Source: Bacteroidota bacterium
Lineage (GTDB): Bacteria; Bacteroidota; Bacteroidia; Bacteroidales; JACABE01
Direction of reading: 5' to 3'
Assembly (NCBI GenBank): GCA_026391675.1
Contig: JAPLDQ010000019.1
Location: forward strand, 178,975 to 242,974
Length of the DNA: 64,000 nt
Below the pieces are notes generated by a model that did not search any database, was not told the DNA's origin, and saw nothing but the letters and a program-made list of their open reading frames with translations. Position 1 is the stretch's first letter; each line of letters opens with the position of its first letter. Below are positions 1 through 9,370 of this stretch, one piece after another. The translations under genes and the position numbers were made by a program.

Positions 1-582
1 GTGACGGATATTTTGAATAATGGTTGAAATATATGAAATGGATTCATTTCCTGTCATAATTGCTTTTGCTTTTACATTAAAGCTCCCGAATTCCATTAAA
101 ATAAACAGGAGGATAAGAAAAACAAGAAATGTATTGCCCAGCATACTTATTAATTCATTCATTGCTAGGGCAGTAAATTCCAGTATTTTTTCAGGCTGGA
201 AAACAGTTAACATTTGATCCTGAGGAATTTTTATGCCATTCGCATTTAAATACTGAATAAATGTGTTGCTGATGGTTTTAAGCGCAGTTGTATATTTAGA
301 TACATTGCCTGAGAAAGAAGACAATGTCCCTCCTATCAGAAATGTAAATCCGGAGAATAACAAAATAAGACTCAGAATCACAATAAGCAATGCAAGCCAT
401 TTTGGGAATTTCTTTTTCTGCAGGAATGAAATGGGTTGTGCACAGATTATACTTACAAAAAGCGCAATTAAAAACGGATTGATAATTGCTTTTGCAAATA
501 AAACGCCTGCAAAAATGATGATTAATGCAGCTATTATGATAATGGGTGATTGTACTGAATACCCGTTATTTTTTATTTCCAT
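1..582 (-). CDS. AI-2E family (PerM-like) permease, N-terminal part
   Basis: The open frame runs off the left edge of the window, so only the first 194 codons are seen. They encode hydrophobic membrane segments near residues 12-40 and 55-80, a hydrophilic stretch, and another hydrophobic segment near 150-170. This resembles the N-terminal half of AI-2E/PerM permeases, whose substrates are mostly unknown, and it is paralogous in style to the complete gene at 47462-48589. The start at 582 is supported by an AGGAGG sequence about 7 bases upstream, which is unusual for Bacteroidota. It starts 57 bases after the tamL stop and may belong to that operon. The family call rests on hydropathy and general resemblance. 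Confidence 0.65.
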   Translation of the reverse strand, partial: MEIKNNGYSVQSPIIIIAALIIIFAGVLFAKAIINPFLIALFVSIICAQPISFLQKKKFPKWLALLIVILSLILLFSGFTFLIGGTLSSFSGNVSKYTTALKTISNTFIQYLNANGIKIPQDQMLTVFQPEKILEFTALAMNELISMLGNTFLVFLILLFILMEFGSFNVKAKAIMTGNESISYISTIIQNIRH

Positions 583-639
583 TATAAAACCTCCTGATTA
601 TTTTTAATGTATTCTAACTTATCGTTTTACTGATTTTTT

Positions 640-2943
640 TTAAAAAGGATACCCAATAGCAACATTTAATATCAAATTATCTTTACGCCATGCTGAACTT
701 AAAACGTTGATCTGATCGATTACCCATCTTTTATTTTCCTGTAACCAGGGTTTTCTGAGTGGTGTAGCTAAATCGAAACGTAAAATAAAGAAGGACACAT
801 CAATTCTTAGCCCAAAACCTGCACCAACAGCTATTTCTTTAATAAATTGCGAATATAAAAAAGAACTCCCTATAGTGGAAGGATTGGATGGCAGCAACCA
901 GATATTTCCGCCATCTACAAATAAACCTCCCTTAAAAAAACGGAATATATTAAAACGATATTCGGCATTCAGTTCCAGTTTTACATCCCCACCCAATTGC
1001 AAAAATCCTTTATTATCAGCATTTTGATGATACGTTCCCGGTCCAATGGAATTTATCTGAAATGCACGTATACTATTAGGTCCGCCACTGAAGAATTGCC
1101 TGATATAGGGCAATGTGGAAGAATTGCCGTAGGGTCTGGCCACGCCCATATAAGCTCTCAAAACCAGTTTATTTTTATTTTCAAAATTGTAATAGGTCCT
1201 TGCATCCAGACTTATTTTAGCAAATTGTGAATATACAGAACCTATAACACTTAAAGGATGATCAGCGGAAATACTTTCTCCTGCTAATATTTTTGAGAAC
1301 GAAATTAAATTTCCGGCAACTTCTGCATTGAAGTTAAAATAGTATTGCGCTTTTTTATCCAATATACTCTGTTCGTCGTAAATAAATGAATACGTTGCTC
1401 CTGCAATAAACTGTTCTTCATAACTCTTTTTAAGAAAAGGATTTGTGGCAAGTATTGCCGTAAATTTATCTGATTTGTTTAAAATGGACGTATAGCTTAT
1501 ACTTATTGGATTTAATTCATGCTGCTTTTTAAAATCATTTTTCCACTTAAAACCATAAATAAACTGCAGGGTATGCATATCGAAATAATCTATTCTTTTT
1601 GTATAATTATAGGAAAGCAGGAAATTTGTTTTCGGTATGAATTTACTGTTGGTTCTGTTTAAATTAAATGGGACAACAAAGCGTGGAAAAGTAAGTTCCA
1701 TTTGTGGATTTATAGAATATGAATAAAGGTTTTCGCCCTTTCCGAAAAATTGTCCTTCAAAAGATCCGGCCAGACTCAATTTCAAGAATTCAGCACCTTT
1801 AAAGGTATTTCTGTTCAAAAAACTTACATCCAGTCTGGGTCCCATATAATTATTGGATTTAGAAACCACTTCAACTTCGGCTCTGAAAGTGCGCTTTGGC
1901 ATAGGTGTCATCAATATAGTAACATCCAAAAAACTTACTGCTGAAGTATCACTATCGCTGAATTTCAGTCTTACAAATTTAAAATTACCCATCGACATCA
2001 GCCGGTTCAGTGTAATTTCATGTTTTTCTCTGGAATAGCGTTCGTATTTCTTTAAATAAATTGATCTTGATATCACATCAGGCCTGATTTTCATATCTGC
2101 TTCTTTTCCAAGAAAAAAACAATTATCAGATTTGACGGTATCAGAAATAGTAACATCATCTTTATCCAGTGAAAAGTCCTGATCAATAAATACTCTATTT
2201 ATGAAAAATACTATTAAAGCATTATAAGGGACATCATCTTTTATCTTCAGACTTAATGTTACCGATTGATCTGCAGCAGCTGTATCCGCTTTAAACATCA
2301 GATATTCAGGACTAAAGTAAAAGTAACCATTTTTTTTCATGAAAGCATCTATGCGGATTCTTTCGTTTTTAAGCATATTTAAGTTATAATCATCGCCGGG
2401 TTTTATCAATGAATTATCTTTCTCTGAATTAATAAAATTATTTAAATTAATATCCCAGGTTGCATAAATAACTTCTTTCACAATATAAGGCTTATGGATA
2501 TTTGATGTATAAATAATTTTTGCCTTACGTTTTTTTTCAATGATTTTGAAAGCAGTAGAACTTTTGAAAATACCTATATTAAATAGCTTTGCATCAATAA
2601 AATCAGAAGTAAGCCGGGGTTTTACCTGACTTATCAATACAGGAGGTTCTCCCAGATTCTTAAGCCACTTATTGAATTTGCTTTTTGGAGCTTGACCTGC
2701 TATCCCATAAAGCCATAATTTTTGACGCATCCATAATACTTTCTGGTTTGGTTTAGGACGAAGTGCTTCTTCAGCAGTTGATTTAATAAATCCTTTATTT
2801 TTTATTTTAACAGAAGATTCAAGTCTTATTTCTGCTCCGCTATATAGCTTTTCACCTTTTGGCAAATACCGCGTACCACTGCATGCTGTCATTAGCAGAC
2901 AAATCAAGAAAAGAAAATATTTAGTTGACTTTGAATGTGTCAT
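640..2943 (-). CDS. tamL: TamL: lipid-anchored TamA/BamA-type outer membrane protein
   Basis: A 767-residue Omp85-superfamily protein. The N-terminus is a lipoprotein signal (LLMTAC, Cys21), which distinguishes Bacteroidota TamL from proteobacterial TamA. Residues about 30-330 look like POTRA domains, and the C-terminal half (about 370-767) like the 16-stranded surface-antigen barrel, ending in an aromatic residue. In the known system TamA/TamL in the outer membrane pairs with TamB to move proteins or lipids across the periplasm. Its start overlaps the tamB stop by 4 bases (ATGA), so translation is probably coupled. It is the last gene of the cbpA-cbpM-tamB-tamL unit. Confidence 0.85.
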   Translation of the reverse strand: MTHSKSTKYFLFLICLLMTACSGTRYLPKGEKLYSGAEIRLESSVKIKNKGFIKSTAEEALRPKPNQKVLWMRQKLWLYGIAGQAPKSKFNKWLKNLGEPPVLISQVKPRLTSDFIDAKLFNIGIFKSSTAFKIIEKKRKAKIIYTSNIHKPYIVKEVIYATWDINLNNFINSEKDNSLIKPGDDYNLNMLKNERIRIDAFMKKNGYFYFSPEYLMFKADTAAADQSVTLSLKIKDDVPYNALIVFFINRVFIDQDFSLDKDDVTISDTVKSDNCFFLGKEADMKIRPDVISRSIYLKKYERYSREKHEITLNRLMSMGNFKFVRLKFSDSDTSAVSFLDVTILMTPMPKRTFRAEVEVVSKSNNYMGPRLDVSFLNRNTFKGAEFLKLSLAGSFEGQFFGKGENLYSYSINPQMELTFPRFVVPFNLNRTNSKFIPKTNFLLSYNYTKRIDYFDMHTLQFIYGFKWKNDFKKQHELNPISISYTSILNKSDKFTAILATNPFLKKSYEEQFIAGATYSFIYDEQSILDKKAQYYFNFNAEVAGNLISFSKILAGESISADHPLSVIGSVYSQFAKISLDARTYYNFENKNKLVLRAYMGVARPYGNSSTLPYIRQFFSGGPNSIRAFQINSIGPGTYHQNADNKGFLQLGGDVKLELNAEYRFNIFRFFKGGLFVDGGNIWLLPSNPSTIGSSFLYSQFIKEIAVGAGFGLRIDVSFFILRFDLATPLRKPWLQENKRWVIDQINVLSSAWRKDNLILNVAIGYPF

Positions 2944-5900
2944 TTTTTGTTTTCTCCTTTCGATTCATCATTCTTATTTTTCGGTGCGCTGAAAAATTCC
3001 TTCCAGCTGTTAAAATCACGCACATATAAAACGCCAACACCCGTCTCAACCAATTGACCTTCCAACGCACCTTCATATTGATTGTGCCTGAATGCCTTTA
3101 TTCTGTACCTGCCATCTTCAGTTATTCTGTATTCAATAGATACGTCACTGGTAATATCATTCATGGTATTCTGTTTTGCCCTGTCACCCTCAACATCGAC
3201 ACTTCCTCCAAGCTGAACCACTAATCTTTCATTAAAAAGCTGTTTTTTCACACCAATATCTACCTGTGTTCTGCCTGTAGCCTGACCTGCCAGAGATTCT
3301 TCATATGACTGAATATCAAAATTTAATTCCACCCCCTGTAATACCTTAGAACCCCATTGATTTAACTGAGCTGACAACAGATTTCCAACGGTAGAACGAA
3401 CTGCAGATACTGTTCCGTTTGATTCGGATTGAAATGGATTTTCCTGAATAAAACGTCCTAACACCAATAAAGCAAATACCTGTTTATTCAATGCCGAAGG
3501 ATCTTCATTCAAAAGGTTCAATTTTGCATTTACAGCTCCGCCCAATATTCCTTTGTCTTCAGGTGCCAATTGTATTTCAAAGCTGATTTCAGGATGCATA
3601 ATATCACCTCTGAGTTTAAGTAAAACCAAAAAAGGATAACTTTGCTTGTATGCACTTTTATCGTCTGCACTCAGACCTATCATCTGATCAGCCACCAGAT
3701 CATAAGGTGATGCGCGTACCGAATAAATGGCATTGATTGAAATATCTGCTTTCATTGGATCGCCACTCCAGGTTATAGTGCTTCCCTGTTCAATTTTAAA
3801 TCTTTTTTTAATAACCGATTCCAATGAAACCAGATAACTGCCATCGTAAAGATTGTATGCACCGGTTAAACTCATTTTTCCACTGCGGTCAATGGTAAAA
3901 CTCATGGCAGCTTCCCCTTTAACTACCAAAGAATCGGATGATGATGGATCCATCAATAAACGAAGTGTTGCCTGTTTGTCAATTTCAATAACAGAGGAAA
4001 TATCAATACCTTTAAATAATGAAGTATTTTTTTGCTCTGCTTTCGTTTTACTTAAAATTGTATCAATTTTCGCAGCAACATCAAAATCAACCACAGCATT
4101 TCCTTTATCTTTTGTAAGCGTTTTTTCAGGTACGGCAAATGTAAAATTCGAACCTTTTTTCATTTTAACTTTTGCAACAACATGTGGAAGGGACATTGGT
4201 CCAAATATATCTATTTTGCTATCAATAATCATTTGTCCGTAAAATTCAGGATTATCCTTGTCTGTAGTATTGAACAGCAGGAAATCCTTGGTATTCATCT
4301 GTAAATTAAAAACAAAATCTTTAAAATGATTCATCTTAATTGAGCCATCAATAACTGCCTTATGCTTTTCAATATCTAAAATTGTAAATGAATCAAAATA
4401 TATCCCATCTTTCTTTATTTTAATGGTTTCATGTTTCATTTCCAAAGGATTATTCAATGCAGCAGGGGATATTATTGCGTTATTAAATACCAGTTCACCT
4501 GTGATATCAGGAGACGATAAATTACCATCTATCAACAAATTACCACTAAGCGTACCCCTGGCATCAATAATATTACCTGACGAAAAAGCCTTGACCGTAT
4601 TCAGTGAAAGCGATTGAATGGCAAGATTGAGATTAATTGTATTATTGCCATCTTTGGGGATAAAATTACCCTTCAGACTGAGTTTATTTTCGTCACCTGC
4701 TAATTTTAAATCTATAATAAACTTATCGGATGAAGGATTTTCAGCATTAAGTTGTATATCTCCAATGGCAATATTATGAAAAAATAATTTTGAAACGCTT
4801 ACCGTTGCAACTAAACCATAGGTATTATTTTCTCTTTTCAGTAACAGATTACCATCCAGATTGCCTTTTACCAGACCTGAATCTTTTTCAATTATCCCGG
4901 AAATATCCTCCAGCTTAAAATGCTTGAAGGCAATGTTCATATCATCATTAAATTTGTCGTGAACGGAAGCTATTTTGATATAACTACCTGAATTTTCGAT
5001 AAAAAGATGATGTATTAAAAAGCCCTGTACTCCAAATTCAATATAATTATCGCCGGCAATATCCCAACGTTTATTCATCAGATAAAATTCCTTTGGTTCA
5101 AAACTGAGTTTGAAATTTTCATCTTCTTTTGTGATTTTTGTTTTGATGAATATTTTTTTGAACAATTTTTCATCAATAGAAGACAAATTGGCAGTTATGA
5201 TTTTATCTTCAATTTTTCCATCGAGAAAGAAATTATCAAGTTTTATTGTGGCATTTGAAACTTCATCACACGAAATTTTATAATTCATCACTTTTGGGTC
5301 ACAATTTACATTTACTGCTAAATCTTTTATTTCGATACTGCCAAAGTTTAAGTTTGCTGTTGACGCTTTTATTCTCAATTCGTTATTTATACTTTTATAG
5401 TTAGCAGTCACCACAGCTGTTTCAAAATCCTTTAACTGAGGCAATAATACTTCAGAAATTAAAGGATGATTGTAAAGCTTTAATTCAAATACAAAATCTT
5501 CCAGTTTGTTATTACTTTTCGATGGATTAGCTTTAGAAAACGGGAAATAGTTATTAATAAATTCATTAAGTTGTGAAGGCAATGCAAGCGGGAAAACACT
5601 TGCTGTATATTTTAAATCAATAATAGGGCAATTCACGGTTAATTCGCTTTTGCCTGTTTCGTTTTTAATCCCGATTAGCACTGAATCGAGTCTGTATTTT
5701 TTATCCTGATTCGCTATAATAATATTTGTAATGCAGGCATTACCGTTGAGATTACTCAATGAATCGCCTTTAAATTCGGCTGTTGCCTGTAGCCCAAATC
5801 TCAAATCAATACCTGAAAAATTCAATTTCTGAAGATCAGCACCCAAAACATTCAGACTGAATTTATAGCTTTCTTTACCGGGATTAAGATTTGCCATACC

Positions 5901-7931
5901 ATTACATTTTAAAACGGCATTTTTGTCATTCAGATTTATGTTTCCGGTTAGCTCCTGCCCTTTTATCTTTCCATCCAGCGTTAAATGATGATAGGTATAT
6001 TTATTAAAAAAGGCTTCTGTCACATCAACTAATATTGAGGCTTTCATCGTTTTTACATCAAATCCCTGGCCATTGGCTTCAGCAATTAATGAAACAGGGC
6101 CATACATGGCTTTGTTTTTCAGCAAACTACCCAAATCGAATTTACTGAGTTCTGTTTTTGTCCTGAAATTTTTGCTTGTATCTGTAACAGCAAGGATATG
6201 GGCATTTCCAAAACTGGTATTTATTGCCAGATCAGATGCAAAAGAAGTGAACTTACCGTTAAAAATGAGCTGCATATTTATGTTTTCAGGAAGCGCAATA
6301 TTATTTGGCAATGATTCACCTAAAAGCATTTCAATATCCTGATTGCCAGTATTTATATTCATGTTTGGAACTTCAAACCAGGCCGTTTTATAATCAGGCA
6401 AACCAAGAATTCTAAAATCTGAAGCGATTGTAGTATTTATACCGGTACTGATTTGCAGGTTTTTAACATTAATATTCTTAAGTTTTCCATTAACAATTCC
6501 TGAAACCAAAGTAATATTCATATTGTTTTTAAAAAACATCTGCTCGTTCAGTTTAGGATAAAAATATACGATTTCAGCATTTTGAAAACTTGATTTCTTA
6601 ATTTTAAAATCCAGGGCCAGATTTTGTATGGAATCTTTCATTTCATTCAATGAGGTATAATTTAGCTGCAAATCAGCTTCTAAAGATGAGTTTGTGGTTT
6701 TTAGCTTAAGATTTTTTGCAACAATAATATGTTGATCCATACTAAAATCAGTCTGGAATTTTGTTATTGAAAATTTATGCTGATCTGTTGCAGTGAATTT
6801 TTTAATTGAAATTTCAGTTTTGAGCTGAGAATAATTCAAATTATTGGCTTCAAGAGATAAATGATTGAATTCAAGGTGTGAAGCATCAAAACTATTCTTT
6901 GCTTGGGATTTATCTCCGCTGATATACACAACTGCATTTTCACTGAATTGTATATCCTTACAGGAAACTTTCCAGTTATTCGCTTTTTTTTCTGTTCCGG
7001 ATATTAACTGAGTAGTGTCTTTCACAAATTTATCTTTGTTTATATAGCAAAATTTGCTTTTTGACAACATCAGCTTATTTAATTCAAGCACTTGTGTTTG
7101 AAGATTGAGTATTCCTTTCTTCAATTCCAGTTGATTGATTGCAACCTCAATATTTTGATTGCTCACTTCATCTTTATAGTTCAACTTTGTATTGTTGATT
7201 TGAATTAGTGTTGCCATTACTTCTGGTAAAACTGCTTGTGTTTTTTTATCGCTTGTAGTTGATGATTTTTTGGTTATTATATTTGCAGCTATTCCATCTA
7301 CTTTAAATTCAGTTACATCAAAAAGCATTTTTTTGAGGTCTATCCTGTTTACTTCTATCTCTAGTTGATTTATGACTGTTGAAATATAAGCCCCTCCAAA
7401 ATTATCATCAAAAACAAAATGTATATTCTTTAATCCAATATCATCAATTGCAAAAGTCCAGGGTGATTTTGACGGAGGTTTTTCAATTTTCGGTTTAGTT
7501 GTATCGCTGAATGCTGTAATAAGAAAATTAAAATTAAAAAGAGAATCAGCTGTTTTGCGATTGATATGAATTACGGCTTGCTGTAATTCAAAATTGGTTA
7601 TGTGTATCTTATGACTGAACAAATCGCCAAATGAAATACCTGCTTTCAGCTTTCCTGCATATATCAGGGTATCTTTGTTCATATCCTCTAAAAAAAGGCC
7701 GTCTATGACAACTGATTTAGGAAAGGAAATACTGATATTTCCAATTTCGACCCGGGTATGGGTTTTCTTGCTGATATAAGAAGTAGCAGTATCAACAATC
7801 TTATTTTGAATAGCAGGAATTTGAATAAGTATCGCAATAATAATGAATAACGACAGCATGGCTATTACTATCCATAAAATGAATTTTAAGGCTTTTTTAA
7901 GAAAAGAAACTGCTTTATTCCAATGTTTCAT
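2940..7931 (-). CDS. tamB: TamB family translocation/assembly protein (DUF490)
   Basis: A 1663-residue protein with one N-terminal membrane anchor (residues about 12-35). A long AsmA-like region rich in alternating beta strands follows, and a C-terminal TamB domain lies at about 1200-1640. TamB bridges the inner membrane and TamA/TamL and is now also viewed as a groove for phospholipid transport. Length and layout fit the Bacteroidota family. The start overlaps the cbpM end by 17 bases and the stop overlaps tamL by 4, so the four genes should be co-transcribed from the tandem-repeat promoter at 9182-9247. That would place this envelope machine in the stress regulon. Confidence 0.85.
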   Translation of the reverse strand: MKHWNKAVSFLKKALKFILWIVIAMLSLFIIIAILIQIPAIQNKIVDTATSYISKKTHTRVEIGNISISFPKSVVIDGLFLEDMNKDTLIYAGKLKAGISFGDLFSHKIHITNFELQQAVIHINRKTADSLFNFNFLITAFSDTTKPKIEKPPSKSPWTFAIDDIGLKNIHFVFDDNFGGAYISTVINQLEIEVNRIDLKKMLFDVTEFKVDGIAANIITKKSSTTSDKKTQAVLPEVMATLIQINNTKLNYKDEVSNQNIEVAINQLELKKGILNLQTQVLELNKLMLSKSKFCYINKDKFVKDTTQLISGTEKKANNWKVSCKDIQFSENAVVYISGDKSQAKNSFDASHLEFNHLSLEANNLNYSQLKTEISIKKFTATDQHKFSITKFQTDFSMDQHIIVAKNLKLKTTNSSLEADLQLNYTSLNEMKDSIQNLALDFKIKKSSFQNAEIVYFYPKLNEQMFFKNNMNITLVSGIVNGKLKNINVKNLQISTGINTTIASDFRILGLPDYKTAWFEVPNMNINTGNQDIEMLLGESLPNNIALPENINMQLIFNGKFTSFASDLAINTSFGNAHILAVTDTSKNFRTKTELSKFDLGSLLKNKAMYGPVSLIAEANGQGFDVKTMKASILVDVTEAFFNKYTYHHLTLDGKIKGQELTGNINLNDKNAVLKCNGMANLNPGKESYKFSLNVLGADLQKLNFSGIDLRFGLQATAEFKGDSLSNLNGNACITNIIIANQDKKYRLDSVLIGIKNETGKSELTVNCPIIDLKYTASVFPLALPSQLNEFINNYFPFSKANPSKSNNKLEDFVFELKLYNHPLISEVLLPQLKDFETAVVTANYKSINNELRIKASTANLNFGSIEIKDLAVNVNCDPKVMNYKISCDEVSNATIKLDNFFLDGKIEDKIITANLSSIDEKLFKKIFIKTKITKEDENFKLSFEPKEFYLMNKRWDIAGDNYIEFGVQGFLIHHLFIENSGSYIKIASVHDKFNDDMNIAFKHFKLEDISGIIEKDSGLVKGNLDGNLLLKRENNTYGLVATVSVSKLFFHNIAIGDIQLNAENPSSDKFIIDLKLAGDENKLSLKGNFIPKDGNNTINLNLAIQSLSLNTVKAFSSGNIIDARGTLSGNLLIDGNLSSPDITGELVFNNAIISPAALNNPLEMKHETIKIKKDGIYFDSFTILDIEKHKAVIDGSIKMNHFKDFVFNLQMNTKDFLLFNTTDKDNPEFYGQMIIDSKIDIFGPMSLPHVVAKVKMKKGSNFTFAVPEKTLTKDKGNAVVDFDVAAKIDTILSKTKAEQKNTSLFKGIDISSVIEIDKQATLRLLMDPSSSDSLVVKGEAAMSFTIDRSGKMSLTGAYNLYDGSYLVSLESVIKKRFKIEQGSTITWSGDPMKADISINAIYSVRASPYDLVADQMIGLSADDKSAYKQSYPFLVLLKLRGDIMHPEISFEIQLAPEDKGILGGAVNAKLNLLNEDPSALNKQVFALLVLGRFIQENPFQSESNGTVSAVRSTVGNLLSAQLNQWGSKVLQGVELNFDIQSYEESLAGQATGRTQVDIGVKKQLFNERLVVQLGGSVDVEGDRAKQNTMNDITSDVSIEYRITEDGRYRIKAFRHNQYEGALEGQLVETGVGVLYVRDFNSWKEFFSAPKNKNDESKGENKK

Positions 7932-8214
7932 AAAGTCTTAACCTGTTTCTGAGCGAAATAATTTCATTTTGCAATGCGATTTGCCGCTCTAATAAATGAT
8001 TGATTGCTTCAATACCTTCGATGTTAATATCCAGTTCATGATAAAAACGGTGAATTTTTTCCAACTCCCGGATTTGATTTACTTTTACAAAATCAGTATT
8101 GCTAATGCTAATAATTTCTACTAATCCGTTTGCCTGCAATAAACTGATAAAAGATATTTCGATATTATGAATTACACAAAATGACGCTAAAGATATTAAT
8201 TTTTCGGTCTGCAT
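7915..8214 (-). CDS. cbpM: CbpM-like chaperone modulator (MerR-type)
   Basis: A 99-residue protein with an N-terminal MerR-like helix-turn-helix region (LISLASFCVIHNIE, then LLQANGLVEI) and a C-terminal helix ending in EIISLRNRLRLYE. This is the size and layout of CbpM/YccV-type modulators, which bind the J domain of CbpA and inhibit it. Location directly after the cbpA-type gene (20 bases) supports the call. The 3' end overlaps tamB by 17 bases. A free-standing MerR regulator is the alternative, but context favours the chaperone modulator. Confidence 0.75.
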   Translation of the reverse strand: MQTEKLISLASFCVIHNIEISFISLLQANGLVEIISISNTDFVKVNQIRELEKIHRFYHELDINIEGIEAINHLLERQIALQNEIISLRNRLRLYETLE

Positions 8215-8234
8215 GGTTTCATTTCATTAAATTA

Positions 8235-9122
8235 TTATAGCTTAGCTAATTCAGCAATGAGTTCTTTTTGCTTTGCTGAAAGATTAGTTGGTATTTTAAT
8301 TATATAAGTCAGCTGTAAATCTCCAAATTCACCTTCTTTTTTATAAACCGGAAATCCTTTGCCTTTAAGATTTACTTTGGAGCCATTTTGTGTTTCGGGC
8401 TTTACTTTAAGTTTTACTTGTCCGCTTAATGTATTGATAATGATTTCCCCACCTAATAATGCTGTGTATAAATCCAATTCCAGCGAAGTATATAAATTAT
8501 TCCCCAGGCGCTTGAATTTAATATCATTAGCAACTGAAAACCCAATATATAAATCACCATTGGGACCACCATTAATGCCGAGACCACCATGTCCCGTAAT
8601 TTTAATGGTTTGTCCATTCTCGATACCGGCAGGAATAGTAATGCGTATATTTTTCCCGTTAACAGTAAGGGTTTGTTTGTGGGTTTTATAAGCATCAATC
8701 AGGTTTAACTGTAATTCAGCGTTATAATCTTCGCCCCTGAATCTTTGCTGACTGCTTCTGCCACTTCTTCCTCCTCCACCAAACATGGAGGCAAAGAAAT
8801 CAGAAAAATCGTCTTCAGATTGAGCACCGGCATACCTTTGTCTGTTGGAATTTGATGATTGTTCCTGATATTGATCAGCTCTTCCTGATTCGGCTGAATT
8901 TTTCCAATCCTTACCATATTGATCGAATTTCTTACGTTTTTCAGGATCACTCAATACTTCATTGGCTTCGTTAATCTGCTGAAAATTCTTTTTAGCATCC
9001 TTATCATTGGGATTTAAATCGGGATGGAACTTTCTGGCTAATTTTCTGTAAGCAGTTTTGATTTCCTTAGGTGTTGCTGTTTTATTAATCCCTAAAACTT
9101 TATAATAGTCTACGAAATCCAT
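8235..9122 (-). CDS. cbpA: DnaJ-class co-chaperone CbpA
   Basis: A 295-residue protein with an N-terminal J domain (residues about 5-70) that keeps the HPD motif at 33-35 needed to stimulate DnaK ATPase. A Gly/Ser/Arg-rich linker (about 75-130) and two DnaJ C-terminal substrate-binding domains (about 130-290) follow. No CxxCxGxG zinc repeats are present, which separates it from DnaJ proper and fits CbpA. It leads the cbpA-cbpM-tamB-tamL unit. The tandem-repeat promoter at 9182-9247 gives a leader of roughly 54 bases. Confidence 0.9.
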   Translation of the reverse strand: MDFVDYYKVLGINKTATPKEIKTAYRKLARKFHPDLNPNDKDAKKNFQQINEANEVLSDPEKRKKFDQYGKDWKNSAESGRADQYQEQSSNSNRQRYAGAQSEDDFSDFFASMFGGGGRSGRSSQQRFRGEDYNAELQLNLIDAYKTHKQTLTVNGKNIRITIPAGIENGQTIKITGHGGLGINGGPNGDLYIGFSVANDIKFKRLGNNLYTSLELDLYTALLGGEIIINTLSGQVKLKVKPETQNGSKVNLKGKGFPVYKKEGEFGDLQLTYIIKIPTNLSAKQKELIAELAKL

Positions 9123-9181
9123 TTGTTAGTGAGTTATTTTGAAATACAAAAGTTCATAAATAGTTATGAATTAGAATAGTA

Positions 9182-9247
9182 CTAAATTAGACATCATAAG
9201 CAAAAAAAGTATTACATAATTTCCGGAAACACTTACATAATTCACAC
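9182..9247 (-). promoter_or_regulatory. Tandem-repeat promoter module, copy 1 (cbpA operon)
   Basis: Read toward cbpA: distal site GTGTGAATTATGTAA (9247-9233), proximal site AATTATGTAA (9221-9212) with cores 21 bp apart, a 22-bp gap, then TAATTTAG (9189-9182), one base off TAnnTTTG. It stands back to back with copy 2 at 9301. Confidence 0.75.
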
Positions 9248-9300
9248 AATTATTGCAAGTAAAATTGCAAGTAAATATTCCTTTTTTTTGATATAATTAA

Positions 9301-9366
9301 GTGTGAATGATGTAATTAATAATCAGAATTATATAAAGAAACTAAACACTCCAATTATTAAATTTA
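9301..9366 (+). promoter_or_regulatory. Tandem-repeat promoter module, copy 2 (AsmA-like gene)
   Basis: Distal GTGTGAATGATGTAA (9301-9315), proximal AATTATATAA (9327-9336), cores 21 bp apart, 22-bp gap, then TAAATTTA (9359-9366). This is the only copy on the plus strand. The predicted transcription start falls on or next to the ATG at 9371, which implies an almost leaderless message. Confidence 0.7.
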
Positions 9367-9370
9367 CAGT

